In this document: positions 1-10,677 of the stretch, in pieces | Position numbering within the stretch: position 1 is the first letter of the stretch | Layout of the letters: every line of letters starts with the position of its first letter | Source: Rehmannia glutinosa | Lineage: Eukaryota; Streptophyta; Magnoliopsida; Lamiales; Orobanchaceae | DNA: 64,000 nt | Assembly (NCBI GenBank): GCA_016081115.2 | Contig: CM071930.1 | Coordinates: forward strand, 8,909,419-8,973,418 | Direction: 5' to 3' | Notes under the pieces: model-generated | What the model was told of the DNA's origin: nothing | The model's input: the letters and a program-made list of their open reading frames with translations, nothing else | Databases searched by the model: none | Position numbers and translations under genes: made by a program

Positions 1-249
1 CTAATGGAAGTAATTCCTCGGTTGGTGGCGACAACTAATATTGGTGCCATGTCGTTCTCTAATGCTCGATTTAGGAAAGAAAAGCATTCGATGTCTAGCA
101 TGTGAACTTCATCGATGAAAAGGACACCGGGTATAATTTCGGCTTTTCCTTCTTCTCTCCACTCTGCGACCTTTGTGTCGATTTGATCTCTAACTTCTGC
201 ACGGATTTCGCCTGTATCGCCCGTGAACAGTGCCAGAAATCCCTGTGTT
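1..249 (-). CDS. RUVBL2: RuvB-like 2 (Reptin) AAA+ ATPase, exon 2 (runs off the window)
   Basis: This is the second coding exon of the gene whose first exon lies at 1679-2427. On the minus strand a pyrimidine-rich stretch ends in AG at 251-250, and the exon starts at 249. The phase fits: exon 1 ends two bases into an Arg codon that this exon completes. The reading continues with TQGFLALFTGD and reaches FIDEVH, the Walker B motif with its Asp-Glu pair (about residues 294-299), then VVATNRGI near the window edge, the sensor-1 region of AAA+ ATPases. RuvBL2 forms hexamers with RuvBL1 and works in INO80 and SWR1 chromatin remodelling and in the R2TP chaperone. That role is known for the family and is not shown here. 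The rest of the gene lies beyond base 1. Confidence 0.95.
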
Positions 250-525
250 CTGACATTGAGAAACAGAACTGTGATCATTTTTACTATTAACTTGTTTGCT
301 TTTCACACAAGTGATTACCAATTGCACACTACTTTTTAACATCTCTAATTACATAGGGAAGATTACAAGACATCCATCAATGAAATCACACATTAACTTT
401 GTTCTTTGGCAGAAGTTAGAAAATTGCCTACAATAAATATATATATATATATATATTTTTTCACTCCTGATTTGCATCATCTATTGGGCCATTCAATATT
501 GCCTTCACTAGCTTCAATCTACCCA

Positions 526-670
526 ATTGAGATCATCTATTCCATTTAGTGTTTTATCATATACACCTCTTAACTATGTAAATGAAACATGACGTCATTA
601 TGTACACCTGACATGTATCGATACCGTTAAAATAGAAGATGAACCACTAAATGGAATAGAGGATCTCAAT
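526..670. mobile_element. Small foldback/MITE-like element in RuvBL2 intron (first copy)
   Basis: The ends are inverted repeats of about 28 bases: attgagatcatctattcc at the left and the complement of ggaatagaggatctcaat at the right, with cactaaatgg just inside. The duplicate of the same element lies at 1211-1355 because the whole intron segment was duplicated. No open reading frame. A target duplication is not clear, so the superfamily is not assigned. Confidence 0.5.
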
Positions 671-1106
671 CGCAATTTACCAGTTATGTCCAATCTCAAA
701 GGTTACGAAAATCCCCACAACCTAAGCTTTGTGCAGGGGAACATTAATTTATGCACTCAGTTAGCCGGCGAAATGCATTTTCCTTTTCGCTTGCACATAT
801 AATACAACACGCGAAAAAGACGAATTTGTCGAACCAGGCAAGTCTCTTAATATCAGTATAGGAAATTCAAAACATTCCACAGACAATGAATTGATTTAGA
901 CAATGCAGCAGACAACTAATCATAAGCACACCATAAACAGAACTGTGATCATTTTTACTATTAACTTGTTTGCTTTTCACACAAGTGATTACCAATTGCA
1001 CACTACTTTTTAACATCTCTAATTACATAGGGAAGATTACAAGACATCCATCAATGAAATCACACATTAACTTTGTTCTTTGGCAGAAGTTAGAAAATTG
1101 CCTACA

Positions 1107-1144
<38 letters not shown>

Positions 1145-1210
1145 TTCACTCCTGATTTGCATCATCTATTGGGCCATTCAATATTGCCTTCACTAGCTTC
1201 AATCTACCCA

Positions 1211-1355
1211 ATTGAGATCATCTATTCCATTTAGTGGTTTATCATATACACCTCTTAACTATGTAAATGAAACATGACGTCATTATGTACACCTGACATG
1301 TATCGATACCGTTAAAATAGAAGATGAACCACTAAATGGAATAGAGGATCTCAAT
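1211..1355. mobile_element. Second copy of the small foldback element in the duplicated intron
   Basis: Same ~145 bp structure as the element at 526-670, carried along by the intron tandem duplication rather than by a separate insertion: the sequence on both sides matches too. Confidence 0.5.
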
Positions 1356-1678
1356 CGCAATTTACCAGTTATGTCCAATCTCAAAGGTTACGAAAATCCC
1401 CACAACCTAAGCTTTGTGCAGGGGAACATTAATTTATGCACTCAGTTAGCCGGCGAAATGCATTTTCCTTTTCGCTTGCACATATAATACAACACGCGAA
1501 AAAGACGAATTTGTCGAACCAGGCAAGTCTCTTAATATCAGTATAGGAAATTCAAAACATTCCACAGACAATGAATTGATTTAGACAATGCAGCAGACAA
1601 CTAATCATAAGCACACCATAAACAGAAAACTATTAAGCATATAATTAACGGATAATCACAATGTATCAAATTATCTAC

Positions 1679-2427
1679 CTGCTGTTGATAACATCTATCT
1701 CGTGAAGCGTAACGCAATGCACAACTTCCTTCCTCTTCTGCAACTCACCGTCCGGGCACTGCACGAACTTCGTCTGCGGCCCCATGGCATCATAATCCCG
1801 AGACCTCGAGAAAGATCTCCCAAGTTTTGTAATCTTTCCAGATTCCTTATCAATCGCAATCACATCCCCACTCTGCACTTTCTCCTTCCCCAATGCCTCA
1901 ATCATTTTTGCCCCCAAATCGTAAACTGTCTCCATCTCCGTCGTCTTCAGAGTCAATTTCCCCGTCTTAGAAGCTGCCCCAGCCACAGCTGGCCGATCAA
2001 TTTGAATCTCCACAACCTCGCCTTCAATCACCTCCGTTTCCTCCTTAATTCTAACCCCAATTGATTTCCTAAAGGCCTGCATTAGGGCTTCTGTCTTCGA
2101 CATCTCGAGGGAGAACAGTTCGCTGCCCGCGAGCATCGCGAAGGGGGTTTCTTGCCCTAGGGATTTAGCCATGCCCATGGCGATTGCGGTTTTTCCAGTG
2201 CCAGGCTGGCCTGCGAGGAGGACGGCCCGGCCCGCGATTTTTCCTTCCTGCACCATCTTCACGATGACGCCGGCAGCTTTTCTAGCGGAAGTCTGGCCCA
2301 CCATGCCCTCGGAGGAGGATCGGGCTTCAAGGGCAGAGTCGAGACCCAGGCCCCGGATGTGGGAGTGCGCCCCGATTCTTTCAATTCGTGTGAGGTCTCG
2401 CATCTCTGAGAGTTTTATCTCCGCCAT
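1679..2427 (-). CDS. RUVBL2: RuvB-like 2 (Reptin) AAA+ ATPase, exon 1
   Basis: The first coding exon begins at ATG 2427 (protein start MAEIKLSEMRDLTRIERIG) and ends at 1679, where AG is followed by GTAGAT. It encodes about 250 residues. The N-terminal AAA+ part holds the Walker A motif GQPGTGKT at residues 73-80. The stretch from about residue 120 to 250 (KEETEVIEGEVVEIQIDRP onward) is the RuvBL-specific inserted domain II. The length and order match RuvB-like 2, not RuvB-like 1, whose start differs. Plus-strand frames over this exon are shadows. The protein is a nuclear/cytosolic ATPase partner of RuvBL1. The exon shows no frameshift or stop. Confidence 0.96.
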
Positions 2428-2516
2428 GGATGAGTTTGGGAAATCAGTGAAAAAAAGAGGTAGAGAGAGAGGAACACAGTGTTCTTGTCCGTGAGTGGTG
2501 ATGGTGATGGTGGGGT

Positions 2517-2525
2517 TTAGGGTTT
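2517..2525 (-). promoter_or_regulatory. Telo-box (AAACCCTAA) upstream of RuvBL2
   Basis: The plus strand reads ttagggttt, which is AAACCCTAA on the gene strand, 90 bases upstream of the ATG. Telo-boxes near the transcription start are common in plant genes for translation, replication and other growth-linked functions. Which transcription start is used cannot be seen here. Confidence 0.55.
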
Positions 2526-2811
2526 TGGTGCTTCTAGTTTAAAGAAGGTTTTCCTGCCTCGTCTTGGCAAGGCCCAAGGACGAAGGAGCATATTGAATAA
2601 AAATAAAGTATAAACCAAATAATGAAACTAAAATGTATTTTACACTCACAAACAAAAAATTATACTTGAACTAAAAATTTGTCAATCAACTTCATTGTAA
2701 AAATATTAATTGTTGGTTTTTGCATTTACCCAGTTAAAACTTTATACTTTCTAGAATAACTTATATGTCATTGTATTATTGATGAGCGATACAATTAATA
2801 AACTATATAAA

Positions 2812-2999
2812 CAGAGGCGTAGATAAGGGGGGCGCCGGGGCCTCTAAGACACCCCAAATTTTTTTGTCGTTTTTCAGTGGAAAAAAATTAAAAAAATTTA
2901 TATGTATTTTTTTAAAGAGAAAAAATAATTGAGCTAAGGGGAAAATGAGGGGAAAAAATTTTGGGCTAGGGGTAGCCAGCCGGGCTGGCTACGCCCCTG
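2812..2999. mobile_element. hAT-type MITE, 188 bp
   Basis: The ends are imperfect inverted repeats: cagaggcgtag at the left and the complement of ctacgcccctg at the right. An exact 8-bp target duplication tatataaa lies at 2804-2811 and 3000-3007. An 8-bp duplication with CAG...CTG ends is typical of hAT elements. No coding capacity. Confidence 0.85.
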
Positions 3000-3363
3000 T
3001 ATATAAACGATTCTAATGTTATGTATTTCAAAAAGTGATTATCTTTTGTGAGTGAGAAAAAATTAATATGTATAACATCAATAATAAAATCTGAACTATC
3101 TTAGAAAGAATATTATTTTTACATCACACTAAAACCAATTAAAAAGTTCAATTTAATCCCCAAAACCAAAAGAATATATTTCCATAAACAAAATTCATTA
3201 ATTTTAATGAAATAAGTTATGATTAACCAAAAACCATTTGATTTCATTTTTTGTTGTTAGGCTAGTGGAGATGACACGGTTAAAAGTTTAAAACCCATCT
3301 ATGCTTAAATTAGCTCAGGTCATGTCAGCATGAAAATAAAAATTACATATCACTAATATGGAA

Positions 3364-3762
3364 GGCAAAGGCAAAAACTTGCGTGAAACAGTCTCACGGA
3401 TTTAGATCCGTGAGACGGAGCCCTTACACAAAGTTTTAAAGGGTTTTTTTTTTCAGATTTTATTGTTCTTAGGGTTTATATTTGTTTTTTAGGGTTTATG
3501 TTGTTTCTTGGGTTTATTTTTAATTGATTTGTGTATTCAGGATTTTTAGTTTTTTTTAGGGTTTATTTTTTATTTTTTGGGTTTATTTTTGTTTTTCAGG
3601 TTTATTCTTCATGGTTCATGTTTTTAGGGTTTATTTTTGTTTCTTCATGGTTCATTATTATTTTTAAATTTATTTTTATGGTCCATGTTCCCAAGACGGA
3701 GCCCTTAGGAGGTCCGTCTCACGGATTTAGATCCATGAGTCCGTCTCACAAGAGACTTGCTC
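3364..3762. mobile_element. Mutator-like MITE with compound palindromic ends (copy 1)
   Basis: The element is flanked by a perfect 9-bp duplication aatatggaa (3355-3363 and 3763-3771), the size expected for Mutator-like elements. Each end carries a sub-palindrome built from gtgagacggtctcacgga and its complement, so each end can fold on itself as well as pair with the other. The middle is T-rich with repeated gggtttat words. The left end has a short local duplication (ggcaaa twice). A second copy lies at 7399-7824. Confidence 0.85.
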
Positions 3763-4043
3763 AATATGGAATCGAATATGTCAAGCACAATTCTCTACCA
3801 CTGGACCACAATTTACATTATAAAAGCTGAGTGCTAAAAACGGTATGATATTTATACCAGTCGGTTACATTGGCAGGTCCAAGATTAATCGGGTGCAAGC
3901 CCATGTTATAAAAGAAAAAAAAAACGCTACTATGCAACTCATCAAATTCCAACTGTAAGCTTATCTATCAATCTTCTTCAAACCAACTCGTATTATAATC
4001 CTAATCAATTTTGCTCATTGAAGTACTTGTTCTTAAACTACTT

Positions 4044-4465
4044 GGACGCGTTTGGGATCACTGAAAAAGTAGGAAAAAGTCCTTATCCCACCTTTTTCAC
4101 AACGTTTGCAATTTTTTATCGCGGCCCGTATGATAGGATCCGGCCCGTGAAATAATCCCCAAAATGGCTGAAACGGGATCACATGGTGGAGGTGTTATTA
4201 TTTAATACCAACCAATCTCATCCGCTGAAATTACATTACTGCCCCCACCACCCCCTGTCCTGAGCCTTTAGGTTTTGTCATTTCCATGTTAATCACTTAT
4301 AATCATACTTCTCAAACACAATATAAGCATTCTTTTGATGACAATAGAAAAAAATAATACATAATCCCAAACAAAAGTTTGGGACACATAGATGTGATAA
4401 CTATAATCCTATCATATGCAATTCTCAAATGCTTATCTTTTCCCATCAAGGTTCCCAAACGTGCC
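4044..4465. mobile_element. Possible MITE, ~420 bp
   Basis: The left end reads ggacgcgtttgggatc and the right end, complemented, reads ggcacgtttgggaacc. These form imperfect inverted repeats of the type seen in many plant non-autonomous DNA elements. No clear target duplication was found. The inside is non-coding and partly GC-rich. Confidence 0.35.
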
Positions 4466-4712
4466 CCTTGAGTTCGCCCTTCTATCCGATCCAAATGGCC
4501 AAAATCCAGAACGATCTCCAAATCACAAATATAATTAGGAAAAAAAAGCTTATTGATCTAATAAGCTCGCGGCCCTCTTATGTTCGCAGGGGGCTGGTAG
4601 ACACACACGAATAAGAAGCTATGTAAAACCAAAAGGGCCCATTATTTGGGCACTCACAATTTAGACAATCAAGTCGAATGAATGTTTTGAATTTCATCAA
4701 TGCTCGATGAGT

Positions 4713-5796
4713 TTAACTTTTACCAGACAAGTTCTTGGACTTCCTTCTCTGCTTTCGCTTGTTCCCTTTCGAGCAGGAAGCTGGCTCACCTAGAATTTTA
4801 CTCAAGGAATACACCATTAGTAACTCCAGAGAATGGATTTCTACATAGTACATAGTTATATTGAAAACTTAAAAGAAACCTCACCTGAAGAAACATCAGT
4901 TGCGGCATTTTGTCGAACACCTTCAGGCACATTATCTACAACCTCAACGCCACCATCATTCTTGTCATCGCTTGAACCAGGAGGTAACAGAGGCCCAATG
5001 ATCTTTCTGCGTCGGGAAGCGGCTTCCTTGAGCTTCCTCTTTCGAAGCCTCTTCCTCTGAGCCCTAGTCAGCTTTTCAGTCCCGCCATTTTCACCCTCAT
5101 CGTCGCTGCTTGATGGCATTGAATATCCTTCCTCATTCTCTAGCTGCTCCCCTGTAATATTACCAAAACAAGTATTTTTTTAAGTAAAACATGGGGTCGC
5201 TCTCATTAATTAGGCACAAGTAAATATTAAAACCTCATCAGTACTTGTAACAAACACCTGGAAGGTCATTCAACGGCTCAATCAACTTGTTTTCTTCTTC
5301 TTCTTCTTCGTCTTCCTGTTTTCACAGAACAAGTCACTAGATGATGACCAAAGTATAGAGATCATAAAGTGCTCAGAATTAAAGGAATAATATACCTGGC
5401 GTGGAGGATAATGCACTTTAAGAAGTGCTTCATGAAACTTTCGTTGCTTTTCTTCTTCCTTCATAAGCTCTGTCATAAAAAGAAAAAGAAATGCCCTCCC
5501 TTACTATTCTGTCAAATTTTTCCTTTTTTTTTTTGGTACGGCTAAAATTTGGCACATTCTTTCAAGAGTTTTTGGCTCGCTTGAAGCTATTCAATATAAT
5601 GGGCATTTTCATTCACCAAACACCATTAACGAAGCATCAAGCTATTCAATACAAACCTACATTGTCTAAACCTTAAAAATCCTACAAATCTAGCAATAAA
5701 TCATAATCTAAACAGCTATAAACTAACTAAATCAACAGGAATAATCAAATTAAAGGAATTGAATGAAGTGAGAGATACAGTCGCCGTAGAATCCAT
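4713..5796 (-). CDS. Small conserved-looking basic protein, five exons, function unknown
   Basis: Five exons can be chained in phase: 5796-5779, 5467-5396, 5315-5258, 5151-4885 and 4789-4713. All have GT-AG borders and the chain ends in TAA at 4715-4713. The product is about 165 residues. The N-terminal part is charged (MKEEEKQRKFHEALLK), followed by an acidic run of Asp/Glu encoded by a GAA repeat. Then come SSSDDEGENGG and a strongly basic core, RAQRKRLRKRKLKEAASRRR, followed by KIIGPLLPPG. The C-terminus is a second Lys/Arg cluster. This suggests a nuclear or nucleolar, nucleic-acid-associated protein, but no catalytic domain is visible and I do not recognise a named family. The least certain junction is exon 1 to 2: the acceptor after gacagag keeps phase, and the AG two bases earlier does not. 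Confidence 0.75.
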
Positions 5797-6016
5797 ATTT
5801 GCAAGTGGCTGGAATAGATTTGTTCCCAAATTTTGATTGTTGAGTTATGAAGATGTGTGTGTGTGTGTGTGACTCGAAACGATGTAAATTGGCTTAAGTG
5901 GTAATTTTGGAATTTCACGTGTGAAAATGGCTAAAAACATGTGTTTAAAAAAGATGGCTAAAAAATATTTTGATTTAAAAAGAATGGCTAAAAAACCTAG
6001 ACATCATAAAATATTT
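5797..6016. other. Promoter-side spacer of the basic-protein gene
   Basis: Contains a short TG microsatellite near 5856-5870 and a MITE-like fragment with the repeated word atggctaaaaa (about 5925-5995). The same motif recurs at 7220-7310, 8680-8770, 8940-8960 and 22600-22690. No coding signal. Confidence 0.5.
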
Positions 6017-6359
6017 CACCAAGAATAAAATCAGCATAATAATTGAATGTTTGCCACTCTGGAACTTTGAAATGTGGTCTAGGTTCAACTTCAGTCCTGA
6101 ATGAATGGTAAAAGCTTAAGCAAACAAAAATAGATAAATTTCAATCTTGTAACCATGATATAACTTTGAAAACGATTTTAACTTCAAAACTAAAGGCATC
6201 AGCAATAACTCTTCAGAAAATTCTAACTTGAAAGATATTACCAAAATTTCATCTTAACAAAAACATGCATTCCATTATTCCATAAGCTTCTAGCGAGAAA
6301 ATTGTTTCATATATATTTTACTTTAGCAAGTGTTGGAAATCAAGGGTCAGCTGGACCAA

Positions 6360-7320
6360 CAACATAATAGTAAGAGTGGATCGGTTTTTTGGCCATTCCC
6401 ATCAAACCAAAATATTTTTTAGCTATTTTTTTCAAATACATGTTTTTGCGCCATTTTGACATGTGAAATTTTCAAATGCCCCTTAACCCAGTTAAACCCT
6501 TTTTCAAGTCACACAACACATTCACCAATTTGATAATCTGACATTCAAAACTTGGGCATAAAATCTTATTCCATTAATTTCATGTTTTTTGTTGATTTAG
6601 TTAGTTTATAGTTATTTGGGTTAGGATTTGTTATTAGGTTTGAAGAATTTTTATAATTTAGACAATTTAGGTTTTGGTTGAAAACCTTGTTGTAGTATAA
6701 ATGGTGATTGGGGTGAATGAGGAAGATGATAAGAATTTTCATCGCATAACTCGATATCGAGTTATTGTCACTCGATATCGAGTATCATAATAATGTTGTT
6801 TTCATGACTTGTCGAGTTTGCTTAAGATCTTGTTCTCAGTTATATATGGAGTTAAATATAACTGGATACATCACTCGATATCTAGTTACATAACTCAATA
6901 TCGAGTTTTCAGTTTTTATTGTAGGATCGAGTTACCTGCTCAACTACTCTCACTTATTATAACCAGTTATTTTGTTTTTCTCCAAAAAAATTTGAATTCA
7001 CATAATAACTTTTTCGTTTCAAATCCGTTTTGCATTTATAATATATCAAATTAATTCATTTAATGAGATCTAAAATTTAATACACATATTGCAAATACAA
7101 AAAGGAAAAATATAAATTTTAATTTTTTAAATAGTTTGAAATAGAAAGTAAGAGGATATAGACAGAGATAAGTGAAAGAGAGGGAAATATACATCAAATA
7201 AATATGCTAGAAGGGTATGAATGTCTTTTGTTATGCCAAAATGGCTAAAAAATATTTATTTTTAAAAAATGACTAGTTTTCATTTTTTCGTTAAAGAAGT
7301 GGCCATTTTGACCCATTACC
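6360..7320. mobile_element. AT-rich non-autonomous element with ACTCGATATCGAGT palindromes
   Basis: The ends look like inverted copies around ggccatt: ggttttttggccattccc near 6385 and the complement of gtggccattttgaccc near 7290. The interior repeats the palindrome ctcgatatcgag at about 6750, 6771 and, in decayed form, 6875 and 6895. Related decayed words occur at 8868 and 22768. No reading frame. Boundaries are approximate and no target duplication was established. Confidence 0.45.
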
Positions 7321-7398
7321 ACTAATACTAATCTTGATTTGTACTACCACAAATGATTGTTTGTGCTTATCTACTTACTTGCTCATGTACTTTAGTTT

Positions 7399-7824
7399 GG
7401 CAAAAACTTGCGTGAGACGGTCTCACGGATTTAGATCCGTGAGACGGAGCTCTTACACAAAGTTTTAAAAGTTTTTTTTTTTTTAGATTTTATTTTTCTT
7501 AGGGTTTATATTTGTTTTTTTAGGGTTTATTTTGTTTCTTGGGTTTATTTTTAATTGATTTGGGTTTTTAGGATTTTTAGTTTTTTTTTAGGGTTTATTT
7601 TTTATTTTTTGGGTTTATTTTTGTTTTTCGGGTTTATTCTTCATGGTTCATATTTTTAGGGTTTATTTTTGTTTCTTCATGGTTCATTATTATTTTCAAA
7701 TTTATTTTCATGGTTCATTATTATTTTCAAATTTATTTTCATGGTTCATGTTCTCAAGCGGAGCCCTTAGGAGGTCCGTCTCACGGACTTAGATCCGTGA
7801 GACCGTCTCACAAGAGACTTGCTC
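7399..7824. mobile_element. Mutator-like MITE with compound palindromic ends (copy 2)
   Basis: Same family as 3364-3762, here 426 bp. A perfect 9-bp duplication ctttagttt flanks it (7390-7398 and 7825-7833). Ends are ggcaaaaacttgcgtgag and the complement of ctcacaagagacttgctc. The extra length compared with copy 1 is partly a duplicated phrase of about 30 bases near 7675-7740. Sequence on both sides matches copy B near 20457, so it inserted into copy A after, or was lost from B since, the segmental duplication. Confidence 0.88.
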
Positions 7825-7833
7825 CTTTAGTTT

Positions 7834-8428
7834 TACATTAATTTGTGCATCGTAACACAACTTCATAACATAAATTTTGTCAGTATTTGCATTTTCGTTG
7901 TAGTATCAAGTATGGTAGTTCACAACAAAAGTGGTTAGGCATTATTGGCACAAACTAATTTAACAATTGCTTAAAATTTGGTTTCTTTATTTTCCGAGCT
8001 AAGCATATTATTCAAAATGTAGTGATCTGAAATGAGTGCATGAAATTATTATAATCAGTTTATTAAAAATATTTGGGATCATTTTCTTAAAATGAACTCT
8101 GTACTCAATTAATCAATGTTTGAACTAGATTTTCAAAATCTTTGTTGTGCTGATGGGCCAAAATCGTATGTTTAGGCTTAAGGGGAACAAAACAAGGATA
8201 AATGACAATGGACACAGTTGATATATAAATCTGTTGAGACATAAAACTTTAGTGATAAAAATTATCTTTAACGTGATGTCAACAATATATTTTTCTAATT
8301 TTATTCTAAAATATAAAAATAAAAAACTAATTTCACCCTATAGTTAAAATTCCTGGTAGTGTTATATATTGTAAACGTACCAAAACCATGAATTTCTTAG
8401 ACACATTATTTTGGTTGTTGATCTGCTG
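7834..8428. other. Non-coding spacer in copy A
   Basis: AT-rich. The first ~55 bases pair with 20463-20517 in copy B. The stretch 7890-8230 has no counterpart in B, where a gypsy fragment and foldback elements sit instead. Homology resumes near 8235. No reading frame of interest. Confidence 0.6.
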
Positions 8429-8647
8429 CTTTTTTTTTTTTTTTGATAACTCAGCTTCCCGTTCCAGGCTTACGCCTAACTATGCTATGCCGATGTTATA
8501 CATCAATATGAGTTCTCACCAAATTTTCACCAGCTCGCATATGCCTGGTGAGCAATTTGTGGAGTGGAGCTTTGAACTTCTGACCTCCACCCCACAAGAG
8601 ACAATGAGTCCCCTGTGGTGGTCAGGTGGGCTAAGCCCCCTGGTTTA
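8429..8647 (-). mobile_element. tRNA-derived SINE, minus strand
   Basis: On the plus strand the unit starts with a run of about 15 T, which is the poly(A) tail of a minus-strand SINE. On the minus strand, agttcaaagctcc resembles a pol III B box and ggcttagcccacctg lies upstream where an A box would be. Flanks gatctgctg (8420-8428) and gatctgttg (8648-8656) are a near-perfect 9-bp duplication. Copy B reads straight through at about 22567-22573 without it, so the insertion is private to copy A. Confidence 0.75.
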
Positions 8648-8656
8648 GATCTGTTG

Positions 8657-9959
8657 ATTTTGAATTAAATATAAAGTGGTAATATGCCAAATTGACTACT
8701 TATGTTTTGTGAAAATGAAAAATAGTCATATTTTTAAAAAACATAATTTTTTAGCCATTTTGACTAAAAATTGACAGTGATATTTATATATATATATATA
8801 TATATATTACCTCTGTGTATTCTCTAATGAAGTACTTGACCATTTTTCAAAAAATTGTTGCGGTACATAACTCGATATTGAGTTATGAGTTTGATCTTAG
8901 TCATATACCGGTCCCCGTAAGTGTAAAGTGGATATTTAAACTAAAAAATGATTAAAAATATGTTTTTGGAAAATAATTTTGTTTCAAAAATTCGACGGAT
9001 CTTAAATATATCTTTGGTCATGATTCTTAATCAGTGGGTAAACCTTAATTCATTCACAAATATCGACAATTGATTATTAACTCGTTGCAATTAAGAAGTG
9101 GGGAGTCCATTTTTTGAAAGTCAACTTCTTAGGAATGCCCACATTATATAAAATTATCTAATATTGTTATGAATTGGTGTACTAAATACTAATAACATAT
9201 TAACACGCATAGATGTCATAGCATAAAACTATTCTGATTCCTAGGTATACGTATAAATTAACAAAGAATCTTCAAATATATATACTGTCCTGTTCATTGA
9301 CAATGGGATTGGAGAGACATATTTCATTATATTTTTATTTAAAATTACACTAAACCCCTTCTATTATTCGCATTTTTTCACTTTATTAAATAAATTAGTT
9401 TTTATTACACTTTACCATATGAATTACTACTTGTTTTTACACTTCACCATATAAACGATTTTTTATTACAATGCAAATTTTTGTACTTTACTCTATAAAG
9501 AAATGGTTTATTACAGCCATATCAAATGAATCATATTTTCGTATAAAAAATTACTAATCCCTTAAATTTCTACATTGTTTAACTGGTTTTTTAGGGGTCA
9601 TTCTATATGATTGCAATGAACTATATTTATTATTCTAAGAAAAACAAAACTTTATAGGTACTAAGGTTGTTCGTATAGGCAAACTGCAATTTTTTTTTTA
9701 CATAGATCATATAGTAACATAAAATAGTTTGAATTGTAAAATTTGAAAACGCCAAAAAGTACAAGATGTATAGTGTAATTTCCTCTATTTTTGAGTTTTT
9801 GGTGGGAATGTGCCCCTTTGCTAGTGGTTTATGTAGTTTCATTGATTGACCATATATTGATCTCAACATAATTTTAAGTTGCTTGCTAGCGCTTGCACAT
9901 TATGTTTAAGCTTAACCACGAGTATGCCAATAATTATCATGGGTCAATTATAAAACTTA
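8657..9959. other. Non-coding duplicated block in copy A
   Basis: AT-rich sequence matching 22575-23700 of copy B, with a TA microsatellite at 8784-8809. Frames here are short and not conserved between the copies, so I see no gene. Confidence 0.7.
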
Positions 9960-10674
9960 GAGCATTTCCAAGAGGCTCTTTAAATTTAAAGAGCATCTTT
10001 TGTAAAATAAAGAGCATTTTTAAATTTAAAGAGTTATATTTTTGTCATCATCCAAGAGATTTTTTAAATTTGACACTTTATTTTATCATTTTCCAACATT
10101 AATTAACCATACATTTTTTTTCCTCCATTTCACTTATTTCCCTCGTAATTTCTTAATTGTTTCCCTCCATATCGTTTTACATTGAGAACATCATGCTATT
10201 TTAATTCAATGAAAAATACCACATGATTTCAAAATATATTCCTGACAACCAAAAATCAAAACAAATATCTAGGCTCTTTCAAATATGTCTTCAAGAAAAA
10301 TAATAAATATGCTTATTGACGATTTTGACTCATTTTCTAAAACCACATAGTTCTCATAATGATCTCTGGAATTTTAATCGCATTCTTCCATGTTAAATAT
10401 ATGTTGAGATTTCAGAATTTGTTTTGATTTGTAGAAATTGTCATTAAAAGAATCCTCAAAAAGTGCAAGAAAATCATTAAATGGGATATTAGAAGTAATT
10501 AATATTTAATGTAATTAATTATGGAGAGTTGTATTGGCTCTCCAAATTTGGAGAGTGAAAATTGGTTCTCTAAATTTAAAAGTTAAACTAAAGAGCTTGT
10601 TGGGGAGTGTTTTTGGTAGATAACTCTTTAAAATAAAGAGTATTTTTGATTTGAAGAGCCTCTTGGGGATGCTT
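9960..10674. mobile_element. PIF/Harbinger-like MITE, 715 bp
   Basis: Terminal inverted repeats: gagcatttccaagaggctct at the left and the complement of agagcctcttggggatgctt at the right. The 3-bp target duplication tta lies at 9957-9959 and 10675-10677. The subterminal regions repeat taaagagc-type words. Copy B lacks it, so it inserted in A after duplication or was deleted from B together with flanking sequence. Confidence 0.75.
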
Positions 10675-10677
10675 TTA

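Larger units (their letters stand above)
261..1626. repeat. Tandem duplication of ~680 bp inside RuvBL2 intron 1
   Basis: Two head-to-tail copies occupy 261-934 and 935-1619, followed by a few bases of a third start. They are almost identical. The visible differences are a TA microsatellite (about 438-460 against 1110-1138) and a one-base change where one copy reads gtgttttatc and the other gtggtttatc. The copies lie wholly inside the intron (250-1678). The duplicated end stops about 10 bases short of the real splice acceptor, so the second copy does not supply another AG at the same place. The intron grows to 1429 bases. Confidence 0.95.

Noticed and set aside
102..290. Plus-strand frame of 62 residues at the left edge
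   Set aside because: Antisense to RuvBL2 exon 2; no independent support.
1702..2494. Plus-strand open frames of 107-120 residues over RuvBL2 exon 1
   Set aside because: Antisense shadows of a clearly conserved minus-strand exon.
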